A stretch of 64,000 nucleotides of DNA from Microbacteriaceae bacterium. Lineage in GTDB: Bacteria; Actinomycetota; Actinomycetes; Actinomycetales; Microbacteriaceae. The stretch spans positions 1-64,000 of the forward strand of contig JANXTR010000026.1 in NCBI GenBank assembly GCA_025352325.1, written 5' to 3'. This document shows positions 55,624 to 63,954 of the stretch, piece after piece (position 1 is the stretch's first letter; each line of letters begins with the position of its first letter). The position numbers were made by a program, and so were the translations under genes. A model generated the notes under the pieces. That model ran no database searches. It was not told the DNA's origin and saw only the letters and a program-made list of their open reading frames with translations.

Positions 55624-56460
55624 CTAGCTGCGCGGCATGAAGTACGACAGCAGTCGCAGGATCTCGAAGTACAGCCAGACGACGGTGACGATGATCCCGA
55701 AGGCGGCGGTCCAGCCGTACTTGCGCGGCTGACCGGTCTGTACGCCGCGCTGCACGAAGTCGAAGTCGACGACCAGCGAGTACGCCGCGAGCAGCACGAC
55801 CAGGATGCCGAGCGGCACGCCCAGCGGGATGCTTGTCCCGGGGATCTTCACGTCGCCAAGTCCGTGGATCGAGCTCACGACGCCGAAAGCCACGAGGCAG
55901 ACGTTCACCAGCGAGTACGCCAGGTAGCCGACGATCGCGACGAGGAAGATCTTCGTCGCGCGCTTCGACGCGCGCACCTTGCCGTTGGCGAAGAGCGCCA
56001 GCGTGACGGCGACGACGCCGAAGGTGCCGAAGACGGCGACCGGGACGATGCCGGAGGAGAACTGCCGGTTGTACCAGGCGGAGATGGCGCCGACGAGCAC
56101 GCCCTCTACCAGGCAGTAAATCAGGATGAGTGGCGGCGAGGGCTCCCGCTTGAAGGAGTTGACCAGCCCGAGCACGAGTCCGATGATCAACGCCGGGATG
56201 AGCAGGATCGGCACGAACCAGCCGATCGCCGCTCCGACCACGAGGATCAGGAAGCTGACCAGCGTCTTGACGATCGTGTCCTCGTAGGACATCCGGTCCA
56301 TCTGGGTGGCCGTGGCATCCGGCAACGCGAAGTGATCGTTCAGTTGCGCGGCGGTGGGTACGGCGACGGCGGGTGCACCGGCGGCAGCGTCCTTGGCGGC
56401 CTGGCGCTGCGCAGCCTTCTCCGAGAAGGCGGGGGAGTTCTGGAAGACGGGGTTCGAGAT
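55624..56460 (-). CDS. Bax inhibitor-1/YccA family membrane protein, probable ATC start
   Basis: About 278 residues with seven membrane helices (DTIVKTLVSFLILVVGAAIG to YFEILRLLSYFMPRS). The family leaks Ca2+ and is linked to stress tolerance; the bacterial role is unclear. The conserved frame extends 45 codons upstream of the first usual start (TTG 56325), and the family-like N-terminus SNPVFQNSPAFSEKAAQ lies in this frame. No ATG, GTG or TTG precedes it; the best candidate is ATC at 56460-56458, with GGAG 6 bp upstream. A start at TTG 56325 (233 residues) is the conservative alternative. Confidence 0.8.
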   Translation of the reverse strand: MSNPVFQNSPAFSEKAAQRQAAKDAAAGAPAVAVPTAAQLNDHFALPDATATQMDRMSYEDTIVKTLVSFLILVVGAAIGWFVPILLIPALIIGLVLGLVNSFKREPSPPLILIYCLVEGVLVGAISAWYNRQFSSGIVPVAVFGTFGVVAVTLALFANGKVRASKRATKIFLVAIVGYLAYSLVNVCLVAFGVVSSIHGLGDVKIPGTSIPLGVPLGILVVLLAAYSLVVDFDFVQRGVQTGQPRKYGWTAAFGIIVTVVWLYFEILRLLSYFMPRS

Positions 56461-56494
56461 GGCGGGCTCCGAGGGTTGGTGGATGCCTCATAGT

Positions 56495-56974
56495 TTAGGG
56501 AGGATCCCGGGGAAGTGACCGTGAGCTGCGACGACCCGCGACCGCGCGCGCGGCCCACGCCGAGCCCGCCATGACCGCCAGTTCGATGCCGAGGGCGGGC
56601 AGCATCCCGTCGTAGTCGCCGTAGACACGGGGCAGATAGACGGCGGCTGCCAGCACGAAGATGAGCGTCGGATAGCTGCGCGCCGGCCGGTGCCGCACGA
56701 GCAGCCACGCGATGTACGGCAGCACGAGCACGCCGATGAAGCGCGGTCCGGTGAGCAGCAGCAGCACGGCCGGAGTTGACAGCACGACGGCGACGACGCG
56801 TCGCCACCCGTTCGCCGGCATGACGCACCAGCCCGCGATGTGCGCGATGCTGCCGAGCAGCAGCAGCCAGAGCACGAAAGTGTCCGCCCCCGCGATGGCG
56901 ATGGCCCCGCTGACGATCAGAATGCCGCCTGCGATCGCTCGGGACGCAGGATCGCCCCAGCGCAGTGGGCGCAT
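56495..56974 (-). CDS. hypothetical membrane protein
   Basis: 159 residues from ATG 56974, 4 bp after the upstream stop. Five or so hydrophobic segments (AIAGGILIVSGAIAIAGADT, FVLWLLLLGSIAHIAG, AVVLSTPAVLLLL, LIFVLAAAVYLPRVYGD). The end is Arg/Ser-rich. I do not recognise a family. Probably in an operon with the zinc-ribbon gene upstream and the Bax-inhibitor gene downstream. Confidence 0.7.
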   Translation of the reverse strand: MRPLRWGDPASRAIAGGILIVSGAIAIAGADTFVLWLLLLGSIAHIAGWCVMPANGWRRVVAVVLSTPAVLLLLTGPRFIGVLVLPYIAWLLVRHRPARSYPTLIFVLAAAVYLPRVYGDYDGMLPALGIELAVMAGSAWAARAVAGRRSSRSLPRDPP

Positions 56975-56978
56975 CGGA

Positions 56979-57506
56979 TCAGGTGTTGAGCACGAGGTAG
57001 CTGATGCCGATGACGAGCAGCGCCGCCAGCGAGAGGTAGCCGAGCACGATCGCAACCCACGCGATCGCGGTCCCGCGCTCGCCGCTGCGGCTGATCTGTG
57101 TCAGGGCGATGTGGCCGAACAGCGCGGCGAGCGGGCTGATCAGGCATCCGAGGATGAGGGCGATGATCGCCAGCACGTTGATCTTCGGCTCGGGCGTCAC
57201 CGGGGTGGCCGTGAGCGAGGTGATGGCGTCGGCCTCATCCGAGGGGATGTCTTCGATTCTCAGCACGCCGGTGTCGGTGTTGCCGTACGCGGCAAGCGGA
57301 GCGAGTGCGGCCGCGGCGGCGGGCGCTTCGGATTCGGCGGGCGCGGTGACCGCTTCGGGCTCGATCAACTCGACGGGCTCGGCGTGCTCCTCGGACGGGA
57401 TGACACCGATGGCCGCGGTCAGCGGCACGGTTGTGCGAGTGCCGCAGTAGATGCAGTACTTCCACGACGGTTGCAGCTCGCGGGAGCACGTGGCGCAGAC
57501 GGTCAT
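56979..57506 (-). CDS. zinc-ribbon DUF4190 membrane protein
   Basis: 175 residues. The N-terminal zinc ribbon is CATC-x13-CIYC (Cys4, Cys7, Cys18, Cys21 approx). An acidic Ala/Glu linker (about 35-100) leads to a two-helix DUF4190 domain, INVLAIIALILGCLISPLAA and FGHIALTQISRSGERGTAIA. This is the third DUF4190-type gene in the window (see 35916 and 36307). The role is unknown. First gene of a reverse operon; its -10 (TAATCT, 57516-57521) overlaps that of the divergent neighbour. Confidence 0.8.
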   Translation of the reverse strand: MTVCATCSRELQPSWKYCIYCGTRTTVPLTAAIGVIPSEEHAEPVELIEPEAVTAPAESEAPAAAAALAPLAAYGNTDTGVLRIEDIPSDEADAITSLTATPVTPEPKINVLAIIALILGCLISPLAALFGHIALTQISRSGERGTAIAWVAIVLGYLSLAALLVIGISYLVLNT

Positions 57507-57515
57507 GGTCTCGTC

Positions 57516-57525
57516 AGATTATCGT
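57516..57525. promoter_or_regulatory. overlapping divergent -10 boxes
   Basis: AGATTATCGT contains TAATCT on the minus strand (57516-57521, 9 bp before ATG 57506) and TATCGT on the plus strand (57520-57525, 6 bp before GTG 57532). They share two bases, so the two transcripts cannot initiate at the same time. Confidence 0.55.
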
Positions 57526-57531
57526 GAGCGG

Positions 57532-58560
57532 GTGGCCCCTCCGAACCCCCCTTTCGTCCCGATGGTCATCGGGCACCGCGGGGCACCCGGATACCGACCC
57601 GAGCACACCCGGTCCTCGTACGAGTTGGCCTTCGCGCTCGGCGCCGACGCCGTGGAACCCGACATCGTCGCCACCCAGGACGGCGTGCTCGTCGTGCGGC
57701 ACGAGAACGAGATCTCGAGGACGACGGATGTGGCGCGGCATCCGGAGTTCGTCGCCCGCCGCACGACCAAGCAGATCGATGGATCGAGCCTCACCGGGTG
57801 GTTCACCGAAGACTTCACCTGGGCCGAGCTCGCCACGTTGCGCGCCGTTGAACGGCTGCCGAAGCTGCGGCAGCATTCCAGCACCTTCGACGGCACCGAG
57901 CCGATGCTGCGGCTCTCCGAACTGCTCGAGCTGGTGGATGCCGCGGCCGAGCGCACGAGGCGACCGCTTCGTCTGGTGGCCGAGATCAAGCATCCGACCC
58001 ACTTCGCCTCGATCGGACTCCCGCTGGACGAGCTCGTGGCCTCCGTGGTCACCCCCTGGGGCGACCGTTCGCGGCTGACCGTCGAGTGCTTCGAGCAGAC
58101 GGTCCTCGGCCGGGTGCGCGAGAGGGGGGTGGATGCCGAGCTCGTCTACCTGCTCGAGGCGACGGGCGCCGCCGCCGATCTGGTGGCACGCGACGGCTCA
58201 GCGGCACTGTCGTACGCCGAGCAGTTGACAGATGCCGGCCTGGCCCGCCTGGCCCGCGAGGTCGACGGTATCAGCGCCGACAAGAGCCTGCTGCTCGACA
58301 CCTCCCGGCGCGGAACCGTCGGCGTAACGGATCTGGTGGCGCGAGCGCATGAGCACGGGCTGACGGTCTTCACCTGGACGCTCCGGCCCGAGAACCGCTT
58401 CCTCGCGCCCGCGCACCGCGGCGGGACCGAGTCGGCGGCTGCGGGTGACTGGGGCGATTGGCGGCGTGAGTTCGACCTCATCCTGAGCACCGGTGTCGAC
58501 GGGGTGTTCGCGGACCACGCGGACCTCGCGGTGGCGGCTCGCGCCGGGCTGGCCGGCTGA
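57532..58560 (+). CDS. glycerophosphodiester phosphodiesterase
   Basis: 342 residues from GTG 57532, chosen because the -10 is 6 bp upstream; the frame extends to 57451. The active site is visible as VIGHRGAPGYRPEHT (His-Arg...Glu) and AVEPDIVATQDGVLVVRHEN (Glu/Asp metal ligands, catalytic His). VAEIKHPT and FTWTLRPEN complete the pattern. It cleaves glycerophosphodiesters to glycerol-3-phosphate. No signal peptide, so cytoplasmic. About 342 residues is longer than the minimal form of 250 but common in actinobacteria. Confidence 0.92.
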   Translation: MAPPNPPFVPMVIGHRGAPGYRPEHTRSSYELAFALGADAVEPDIVATQDGVLVVRHENEISRTTDVARHPEFVARRTTKQIDGSSLTGWFTEDFTWAELATLRAVERLPKLRQHSSTFDGTEPMLRLSELLELVDAAAERTRRPLRLVAEIKHPTHFASIGLPLDELVASVVTPWGDRSRLTVECFEQTVLGRVRERGVDAELVYLLEATGAAADLVARDGSAALSYAEQLTDAGLARLAREVDGISADKSLLLDTSRRGTVGVTDLVARAHEHGLTVFTWTLRPENRFLAPAHRGGTESAAAGDWGDWRREFDLILSTGVDGVFADHADLAVAARAGLAG

Positions 58561-58831
58561 GGGGTCGCCGGACTGGTGCCTGCCGCGCCGCGTTGCCGGA
58601 TGTTGATGCAGCAAGGAGTCCAATGGATGACGGCCTCGCCTCTCCCTCCCAACCGCCGATGCGGGTTCCGCGGTGATCGAAGTTGGCAGGCGTTCCCCTC
58701 AACGGCGACGTGGATACGGTTGTCGCCGACGACCCAGACGCCCAGCAGGTCCAGCGTCGTCGGCTCATAGGTGGCGGCGGCGGCTCCGCCGGCGTCGGAC
58801 AGGACCTGTCGGAGTTCGAGTGTCATGCGGA

Positions 58832-58864
58832 GACCATCGCGTGTGCTGGGATCACGCGATGGTC
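58832..58864. terminator. perfect 12-bp hairpin
   Basis: GACCATCGCGTG (58832-58843) with CACGCGATGGTC (58853-58864), 9-nt loop TGCTGGGAT. Confidence 0.6.
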
Positions 58865-59048
58865 GGGCATCCATCCCGGTGCAGAACGTCCTGTGCCGTG
58901 CCAAATCAAGGTCAGGGAGTCGACGGAGGGGTCGGAGGTCCCGGGATGTGGCGCATCCGGGCCGGGTGCTCCTGCCGTGGCCTTGATGTGGAAAGCCGGG
59001 GCCCTGCGGGGCGCCGTGTGACCCTGAGCCGACGTCTGCAGTCGCCGG

Positions 59049-59054
59049 TAGAAT
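59049..59054 (+). promoter_or_regulatory. -10 box of pcrA
   Basis: TAGAAT, 9 bp before ATG 59064; no ribosome site, so near-leaderless. Confidence 0.55.
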
Positions 59055-59063
59055 CAGCGGATC

Positions 59064-61502
59064 ATGACCTTCGTTCTTGACGCCTTCGACGCGGATCCGG
59101 GGTCACCCGATGCTGCGGCGGACGGCGGACCGCGCGCCGGCGCGTACGGCGGCACCCCGCAACCGGACGAACAGCTCCTCGATGGCCTGAATCCGCAGCA
59201 GCGCGAGGCCGTGCTCTACCGGGGACCGGCGCTCCTGATCGTCGCGGGCGCCGGATCCGGCAAGACCAGCGTGCTGACCCGGCGCATCGCCGGACTCATC
59301 CAGACGCGCGAGGCGTGGCCGAGTCAGATCCTCGCGATCACGTTCACCAACAAGGCGGCGGCCGAGATGCGCGAACGCGTGCAGGCGCTGGTCGGCGGCG
59401 CGGCCGACGGCATGTGGATCTCGACGTTCCACTCTGCGTGCGTGCGCATCCTGCGGCGGCAGGCCGAGGTGATGGGCATGACCCAGAGCTTCACCATTTA
59501 CGACTCGGCCGACAGCCGGGCGCTGATCAAGCGCATCCTCAAGGAGCTGGATGCCGACACTCTCGGCTTCACGCCCGGCAACGTCGGCGGCCGCATCTCG
59601 AAGCTGAAGAACGAGTTGATCGACGCCGAGAGCTACTCGCGCAACATCAACACCGATGACCCGAACGACGTGGCATTCCTCGAGATCTTCCGCCGGTACA
59701 CCGCCGGGCTGCGTCGCGCGAACGCCCTCGACTTTGACGACCTGATCGCCGAGACCGTGCACCTGTTCCGTGCGTTCCCGGATGTCGCGGCCCTCTATCA
59801 GCGCCGCTTCCGGCACGTGCTGGTGGACGAGTACCAGGACACCAACCACGCCCAGTACGCCCTGATCCGCGAGCTGGTGCGCCCCATCAAGCCGCAACAC
59901 GTGCCCGAAGACACCCGGATGCGCGTAGATGCCGACGGCGGCATCCAGGGTGCCTCCCTCACCGTGGTGGGCGACTCCGACCAGTCGATCTACGCGTTCC
60001 GCGGCGCGGACATCCGCAACATCGTCGAGTTCGAACGCGACTTCCCGCAGTCGACGACGATCCTGCTCGAGCAGAACTACCGCTCGACCCAGAACATCCT
60101 GGACGCCGCGAACGCGGTGATCTCGAACAACTTCGACCGGCTGGCGAAGAATCTCTTCACCACGGTCGGGTCGGGCGACAAGATCGTCGGCTACACGGGT
60201 TACACCGGGCACGACGAGGCGCAGTTCGTCGCCGACGAGATCTCGACGCTGCGCAGCGGCGGCGAGCGGTACAGCGACATCGCGGTGTTCTACCGCACCA
60301 ACTCGCAGACCCGAGCGCTGGAGGAGATCTTCATCCGCTCGGCCATCCCGTACCGGGTGCTCGGCGGTACGAAGTTCTACGAGCGCGCCGAGATCAAGGA
60401 TGCGATGGCCTATCTGATCCAGGTCGCCAACCCCGCAGACGACCTGGCTTTGCGCCGCATCATGAACCTTCCCAAGCGCGGCATCGGCCCGGCCACCGAG
60501 GCGGCGCTGCAGGGCTACGCCGACCGGGTCGGCACGACGCTGCGCGACGCGTTGCCGGATGCCGGCCAGCTCGGTCTCGGACCGAAGGTAACCGCCGCGA
60601 TCCTCGACTTCGCGTCGATCATGGACGAGGCGAGCGAGTCGGCTGCGACGGCCAAGCCCGCCGACATCCTGGTCAAGATCCTGGAGCGCACCGGCTACAT
60701 CGAGGCCCTGCGCGCGACCCGCGACCCGCAGGACGAGGCCCGCATCGAGAACGTCGAAGAGCTCGTGGCGGTCACGAAGGAGTTCGGTCGCAACAACCCG
60801 GACGGCACCCTGATCGACTTCCTCACCGAGGTGGCGCTGGTCGCGGCCGCGGACGAGCTGGATGATTCGAGCGGCACCGTCTCGCTGATGACGCTGCACA
60901 CCGCGAAGGGTCTCGAGTACGAGTCGGTGTTCCTCACCGGCATCGAGGAGGACCTCATGCCGCACCGGATGTCGACGGGCGAACCCGGCGGCCTGGCCGA
61001 GGAGAGGCGTCTGTTCTACGTCGGCATCACCCGCGCCAAGAAGCGCCTCTACCTCTCGCTCGCGATGACCCGCTCCACGTTCGGCGACACGAACGTCGCG
61101 ATGCCGAGCCGCTACCTACAGGAGATCCCGGCCGAGCTCATCGAGTGGCGGCAGAGCCCGGGGATGGCGACCTCGCGGAACGGCACCCGCTCGCGCGCGC
61201 TCAACGGGCGGCCGTCGTACGGCGGCTTGACCGCGGGATCGGAACGGTTCGGCTCGCGGGACGCGCTGCCCCCTGCCCCGCCACGAGTGAAGACCGAATG
61301 GGCCAACGCGGTCACCAACAAGGTGCGCGATAACGGCGACCTCACGCTAGCCGTCGGGGACCGCATCCGGCACGCCGATTTCGGGGACGGTCGGGTCAGT
61401 GCGGTCACCGGCGAGGGCGCGAAGAGCATCGCCGAGGTGCAGTTCGAGCAGGCGGGCCGCAAGCGGCTGCTCATCAAGATCGCGCCGATCGAGAAGTTGT
61501 AG
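59064..61502 (+). CDS. pcrA: ATP-dependent DNA helicase PcrA/UvrD
   Basis: 812 residues, superfamily 1A. Motif I AGAGSGKTSVLTRR (about 62), Ia ITFTNKAAAEMRER, II VDEYQDTN, III GDSDQSIYAFRGAD, IV LEQNYRSTQNIL, V MTLHTAKGLEYESVFL, VI FYVGITRAKKRLYL. An Ala/Gly/Asp-rich N-terminal 40 residues precede the core, and the C-terminal region from about 760 (VGDRIRHADFGDGRVSAVTG) is the RNA-polymerase-binding tudor-like domain. It acts in nucleotide excision repair and removal of stalled polymerase. Confidence 0.97.
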   Translation: MTFVLDAFDADPGSPDAAADGGPRAGAYGGTPQPDEQLLDGLNPQQREAVLYRGPALLIVAGAGSGKTSVLTRRIAGLIQTREAWPSQILAITFTNKAAAEMRERVQALVGGAADGMWISTFHSACVRILRRQAEVMGMTQSFTIYDSADSRALIKRILKELDADTLGFTPGNVGGRISKLKNELIDAESYSRNINTDDPNDVAFLEIFRRYTAGLRRANALDFDDLIAETVHLFRAFPDVAALYQRRFRHVLVDEYQDTNHAQYALIRELVRPIKPQHVPEDTRMRVDADGGIQGASLTVVGDSDQSIYAFRGADIRNIVEFERDFPQSTTILLEQNYRSTQNILDAANAVISNNFDRLAKNLFTTVGSGDKIVGYTGYTGHDEAQFVADEISTLRSGGERYSDIAVFYRTNSQTRALEEIFIRSAIPYRVLGGTKFYERAEIKDAMAYLIQVANPADDLALRRIMNLPKRGIGPATEAALQGYADRVGTTLRDALPDAGQLGLGPKVTAAILDFASIMDEASESAATAKPADILVKILERTGYIEALRATRDPQDEARIENVEELVAVTKEFGRNNPDGTLIDFLTEVALVAAADELDDSSGTVSLMTLHTAKGLEYESVFLTGIEEDLMPHRMSTGEPGGLAEERRLFYVGITRAKKRLYLSLAMTRSTFGDTNVAMPSRYLQEIPAELIEWRQSPGMATSRNGTRSRALNGRPSYGGLTAGSERFGSRDALPPAPPRVKTEWANAVTNKVRDNGDLTLAVGDRIRHADFGDGRVSAVTGEGAKSIAEVQFEQAGRKRLLIKIAPIEKL

Positions 61503-61702
61503 AAGCTCCAGTCGCTCGCAGGCCCGGTCGGCAGCTGCAGCAGGGTCAGCTCGCCGTCTCCGAGATTCGCGAGCCCGCGTCCCGGCTGCACTCCGGGGGT
61601 GAGGCTGGAGCGGGGAAGCCGGGCGACCGAGTCACGTTCGGGGGCTGCATCCTGTTGATCGAGGCTGACTAACGCGGTGGGACAGCCAATCTGAAAATAG
61701 CC

Positions 61703-61732
61703 TTGCACTCTATTCCGATATATCGTTATAGT
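61703..61732 (+). promoter_or_regulatory. promoter of the padR gene
   Basis: TTGCAC (61703-61708), 18 bp, TATAGT (61727-61732), in an AT-rich patch. The 296-bp gap after pcrA (61503-61798) otherwise contains only a coding-like minus-strand stretch without an intact gene. Confidence 0.7.
61716..61725. promoter_or_regulatory. candidate PadR autoregulatory operator
   Basis: CGATATATCG, a perfect 10-bp palindrome within the -35/-10 spacer of the padR promoter. Confidence 0.5.
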
Positions 61733-61798
61733 GTCGTTTACGGTCACGATGGCTCGTGGACTTCATCTCCGCGGCGTGACCGACCCAAGGAGAATCCC

Positions 61799-62476
61799 AT
61801 GCGACACACCAACAAGAACTTCGATCCTCGGATGGCCGCCCTCGCGGCTGCCCGCTTCCACCACGGTGCCTCCGGAGAGCACGGCGACCAGGGTCACGAC
61901 GACCACGGTCACGAGCGCTCGGGCCGCGGACGCGGGGGCTTCGGTCCCGGCTTCGGAGGTGCGCCAGGCTTCGGCTTCGGTCCCGAGATGATGCGCGACT
62001 TCGCGCAGGCCTGGGGCGGTAACGGCCGCGCCCGCAAGGGCGACGTGCGCGCCGCCATCCTGTCCCTGCTCTCGGAGGCGCCGGCCACCGGCTACGCGCT
62101 CATCAAGGGCATCGCCGAGCGCACCGATCAGGCCTGGCGCCCGAGCCCCGGGTCGGTCTACCCGACCCTCCAGCAGCTGGTTGACGAGGGACTCGTCCGC
62201 CAGCAGGGTGCCGCGGACGGCGGTGGCCGCACCGACTACGAGCTGACCGAGGAGGGCGCCGCATACGTGGCGTCCCACCGGGAGCAGCTGGATGCCGCGT
62301 GGCAGACCGCCGGTCCCCGCTCCGGCGGCATCGACCACGAGTTCATGTCTAGCTTCGGCAAGCTCGTGGACGCGGTCAAGCAGTTCCCCCGTTCGGCCAC
62401 GGCCGAGCAGCGGACTGCCGCCACGGCGAAGATCGATGAGCTCCGTCGCGAGCTCTACCGGATCCTCGCCGACTAG
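61799..62476 (+). CDS. PadR-family transcriptional regulator
   Basis: 225 residues from ATG 61799 (AAGGAG 6 bp before). The winged helix is at about 78-150 (KGDVRAAILSLLSEAPATGY, PSPGSVYPTLQQLVDEGLVR, DYELTEEGAAYV), followed by a C-terminal dimerisation helix. Unusual is the first 75 residues: His/Gly-rich with HHGASGEHGDQGHDDHGHER and GFGPGFGGAPGFGFG, a possible metal-binding or disordered segment. No transporter or efflux gene adjoins, so the targets are unknown. Autoregulation is suggested by the palindrome in its promoter. Confidence 0.9.
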   Translation: MRHTNKNFDPRMAALAAARFHHGASGEHGDQGHDDHGHERSGRGRGGFGPGFGGAPGFGFGPEMMRDFAQAWGGNGRARKGDVRAAILSLLSEAPATGYALIKGIAERTDQAWRPSPGSVYPTLQQLVDEGLVRQQGAADGGGRTDYELTEEGAAYVASHREQLDAAWQTAGPRSGGIDHEFMSSFGKLVDAVKQFPRSATAEQRTAATAKIDELRRELYRILAD

Positions 62477-62510
62477 GCCGACTAATCGGACGGGCTTTCG
62501 GCTCACCCGC

Positions 62511-62553
62511 ACGAATGAAGGCTCGGTACCATTCGTACCGGGCCTTCATTCGT
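62511..62553. terminator. long terminator hairpin after padR
   Basis: 19-bp stem (62511-62529 with 62535-62553, one G-U pair), 5-nt loop CATTC, T-containing right arm. Confidence 0.85.
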
Positions 62554-62595
62554 GAGCGAAGCCCACGATCCCATTGCCGCGGGCAAGGGGCCCCT

Positions 62596-62908
62596 ATGGT
62601 CTCGACCATCGAGTTCGAACCGACCGGCGGCCAGGAGGCTGTCAAGCAACTCGTCCTGAGCACCCACACAGCCGGCGGGGGGCTGTCGCCGCGAAGGACG
62701 CCTCTACATAACGTTCAGCCTCGGCTTCTCGGCAGACCCGAACGGTCACCTGGTCGCACGCCTGTCGCGCGACTCGGTGATGGGCGCGGTGCGCGGTGGC
62801 GCGATCGCCGCCTCCAAGGCCGCGAGCGTGTTCGGCGAGACGGCCGACACGATCGGCACCGCAGCGACGCAGGCCGGCATCTTTGCGGCGACCCGCAACA
62901 TCGGCTAG
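62596..62908 (+). pseudogene. frameshifted gene of unknown function
   Basis: ATG 62596 opens MVSTIEFEPTGGQEAVKQLV-LSTHTAGGG, which reads as coding. From about 62695 the sense continues in another frame: GRLYITFSLGFSADPNGHLV, then ARLSRDSVMGAVRGGAIAAS and IFAATRNIG, ending at the TAG 62906-62908. Joining the two would give a protein of about 104 residues. The shift lies near the G-run GGCGGGGGGC (62673-62682), where an indel is easy. I do not recognise the family. Confidence 0.6.
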
Positions 62909-63038
62909 AGAGGGGGATCGCGTGCCCGAGCGTGGGTGACCGGCAACGGAGGACCGACGGAGCTCCGACTCCGGCCGGTCGTCAGGTTCGGCCGCAACGT
63001 GTCGTTGTGGGTTCGCCGCCATTGTCTGGAGGCGACAG

Positions 63039-63803
63039 CTAGACCGCTGGTGGTCCTGCCGCCGTTTCGCCTGTCAGCCCCGCGAGCAGCCGCCGCGAGG
63101 GCAACTCCCGCAGTCGGCGCGGCGTGACCCGCACCAGCACCCGCGCGAAACCGATCGCCATCCGATATCGACGCGGATGATGCGGCAGCCCGTACGCCGC
63201 CCGAACGCTCTCCGGTAACAGCCCGGCCGTCACGGTGCGAACGAGCGGCATGGCCGGTCGTGTCCACCGGGGGATCGCCCGGGAGTGCAGCAGTTCGTGG
63301 GCCGTGGCGCGGGCGACGTCGGTGACCTCGAGGGACCCGACGGCATCCTCCCAGTAGTGGGCGAACGCTGCGCGTGAGGCCGGCCACGCGCCGTCGGGCA
63401 GCTGCAGCAGCGTGCCGAGTCGGGCATTCGCGGCGTAAATCGCGTCGGCGACCTGCGGCGCGAGCGGTCCGTGCACCTGCTCGTGCAGGTTCCGCCCCAC
63501 CTCGTGCAGGGTCGCGGCCACCCAGAGCTGGTGCTCGGACTCCTGCGCCCCCGGGATGCCGCGATGGCGAGCATTCACGAAGCCGGCGACCAGCCGCTGC
63601 TGCTGCTCGGTCCCGAGCCCGATGGCATAGACGTAGCTGAGAGTGTTGCGCAGGCGCCGCATCGGATCGGTCGCGAAGGAGCTGTGCTGCGCCACTGCGC
63701 GCGCCACGACCGGGTCGGCGAGCTGCAGCAGGATCGCGGCGGCACCCCCGAGCACGAGCACGCCGTCGGCGGCGTACTCCTCGAGGTCTCGTGCTCCCGC
63801 CAT
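63039..63803 (-). CDS. oxygenase MpaB/DUF2236 family protein
   Basis: 254 residues from ATG 63803; GTG 63821 (260 residues) is an alternative. GVLVLGGAAAILLQLADPVV opens the family, then DPMRRLRNTLSYVYAIGLGT and the conserved VAATLHEVGRNLHEQVHGPL carrying the heme-pocket-region Arg/His residues. Relatives include the latex-cleaving oxygenase and MpaB, but most actinobacterial members have no known substrate. It is convergent with nothing close and divergent from sucC. Confidence 0.8.
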   Translation of the reverse strand: MAGARDLEEYAADGVLVLGGAAAILLQLADPVVARAVAQHSSFATDPMRRLRNTLSYVYAIGLGTEQQQRLVAGFVNARHRGIPGAQESEHQLWVAATLHEVGRNLHEQVHGPLAPQVADAIYAANARLGTLLQLPDGAWPASRAAFAHYWEDAVGSLEVTDVARATAHELLHSRAIPRWTRPAMPLVRTVTAGLLPESVRAAYGLPHHPRRYRMAIGFARVLVRVTPRRLRELPSRRLLAGLTGETAAGPPAV

Positions 63804-63867
63804 ACCCCCATCGTCGCGCACGTCCCTGCGATTCGAGCGGGTAGGCTTCGTGTGGCCCTAAAGTCTC

Positions 63868-63897
63868 TTGACATCGAACTATCTCGTCATCGAGATA
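63868..63897 (+). promoter_or_regulatory. sucC promoter with overlapping inverted repeat
   Basis: TTGACA (63868-63873), 18 bp, GAGATA (63892-63897). ATCTCG-N4-CGAGAT (63881-63896) is a perfect 6-bp inverted repeat covering the -10, a likely repressor site. Confidence 0.5.
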
Positions 63898-63954
63898 CCG
63901 CCCAATGGCGCATCCGGGCCGCCCCTCCGAACGCAGACGGAAGAAGCAGGCAGC

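Larger units (their letters stand above)
58561..59063. other. intergenic region with gene remnants
   Basis: 503 bp with no intact gene. ATG 58623 with a perfect AAGGAG site opens MDDGLASPSQPPMRVPR and stops after 17 codons, like the head of a deleted gene. On the minus strand about 58680-58830 a coding-like stretch (LRQVLSDAGGAAAATYEPTT) has no matching continuation. A 12-bp perfect hairpin lies at 58832-58864. The right end holds the pcrA promoter. Confidence 0.5.

Noticed and set aside
58681-58904. Minus-strand ORF (MTLELRQVLSDAGGAAAATY) as a gene
   Set aside because: It loses coding character after about 50 codons and runs into the antisense of the phosphodiesterase gene.
59103-60965. 620-codon open frame antisense to pcrA
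   Set aside because: Same GC artefact; pcrA is unambiguous on the plus strand.
61503-61660. Minus-strand coding-like stretch after pcrA (SLTPGVQPGRGLANLGDGEL)
   Set aside because: It has no intact start-to-stop frame outside pcrA and no recognisable family; possibly a remnant.
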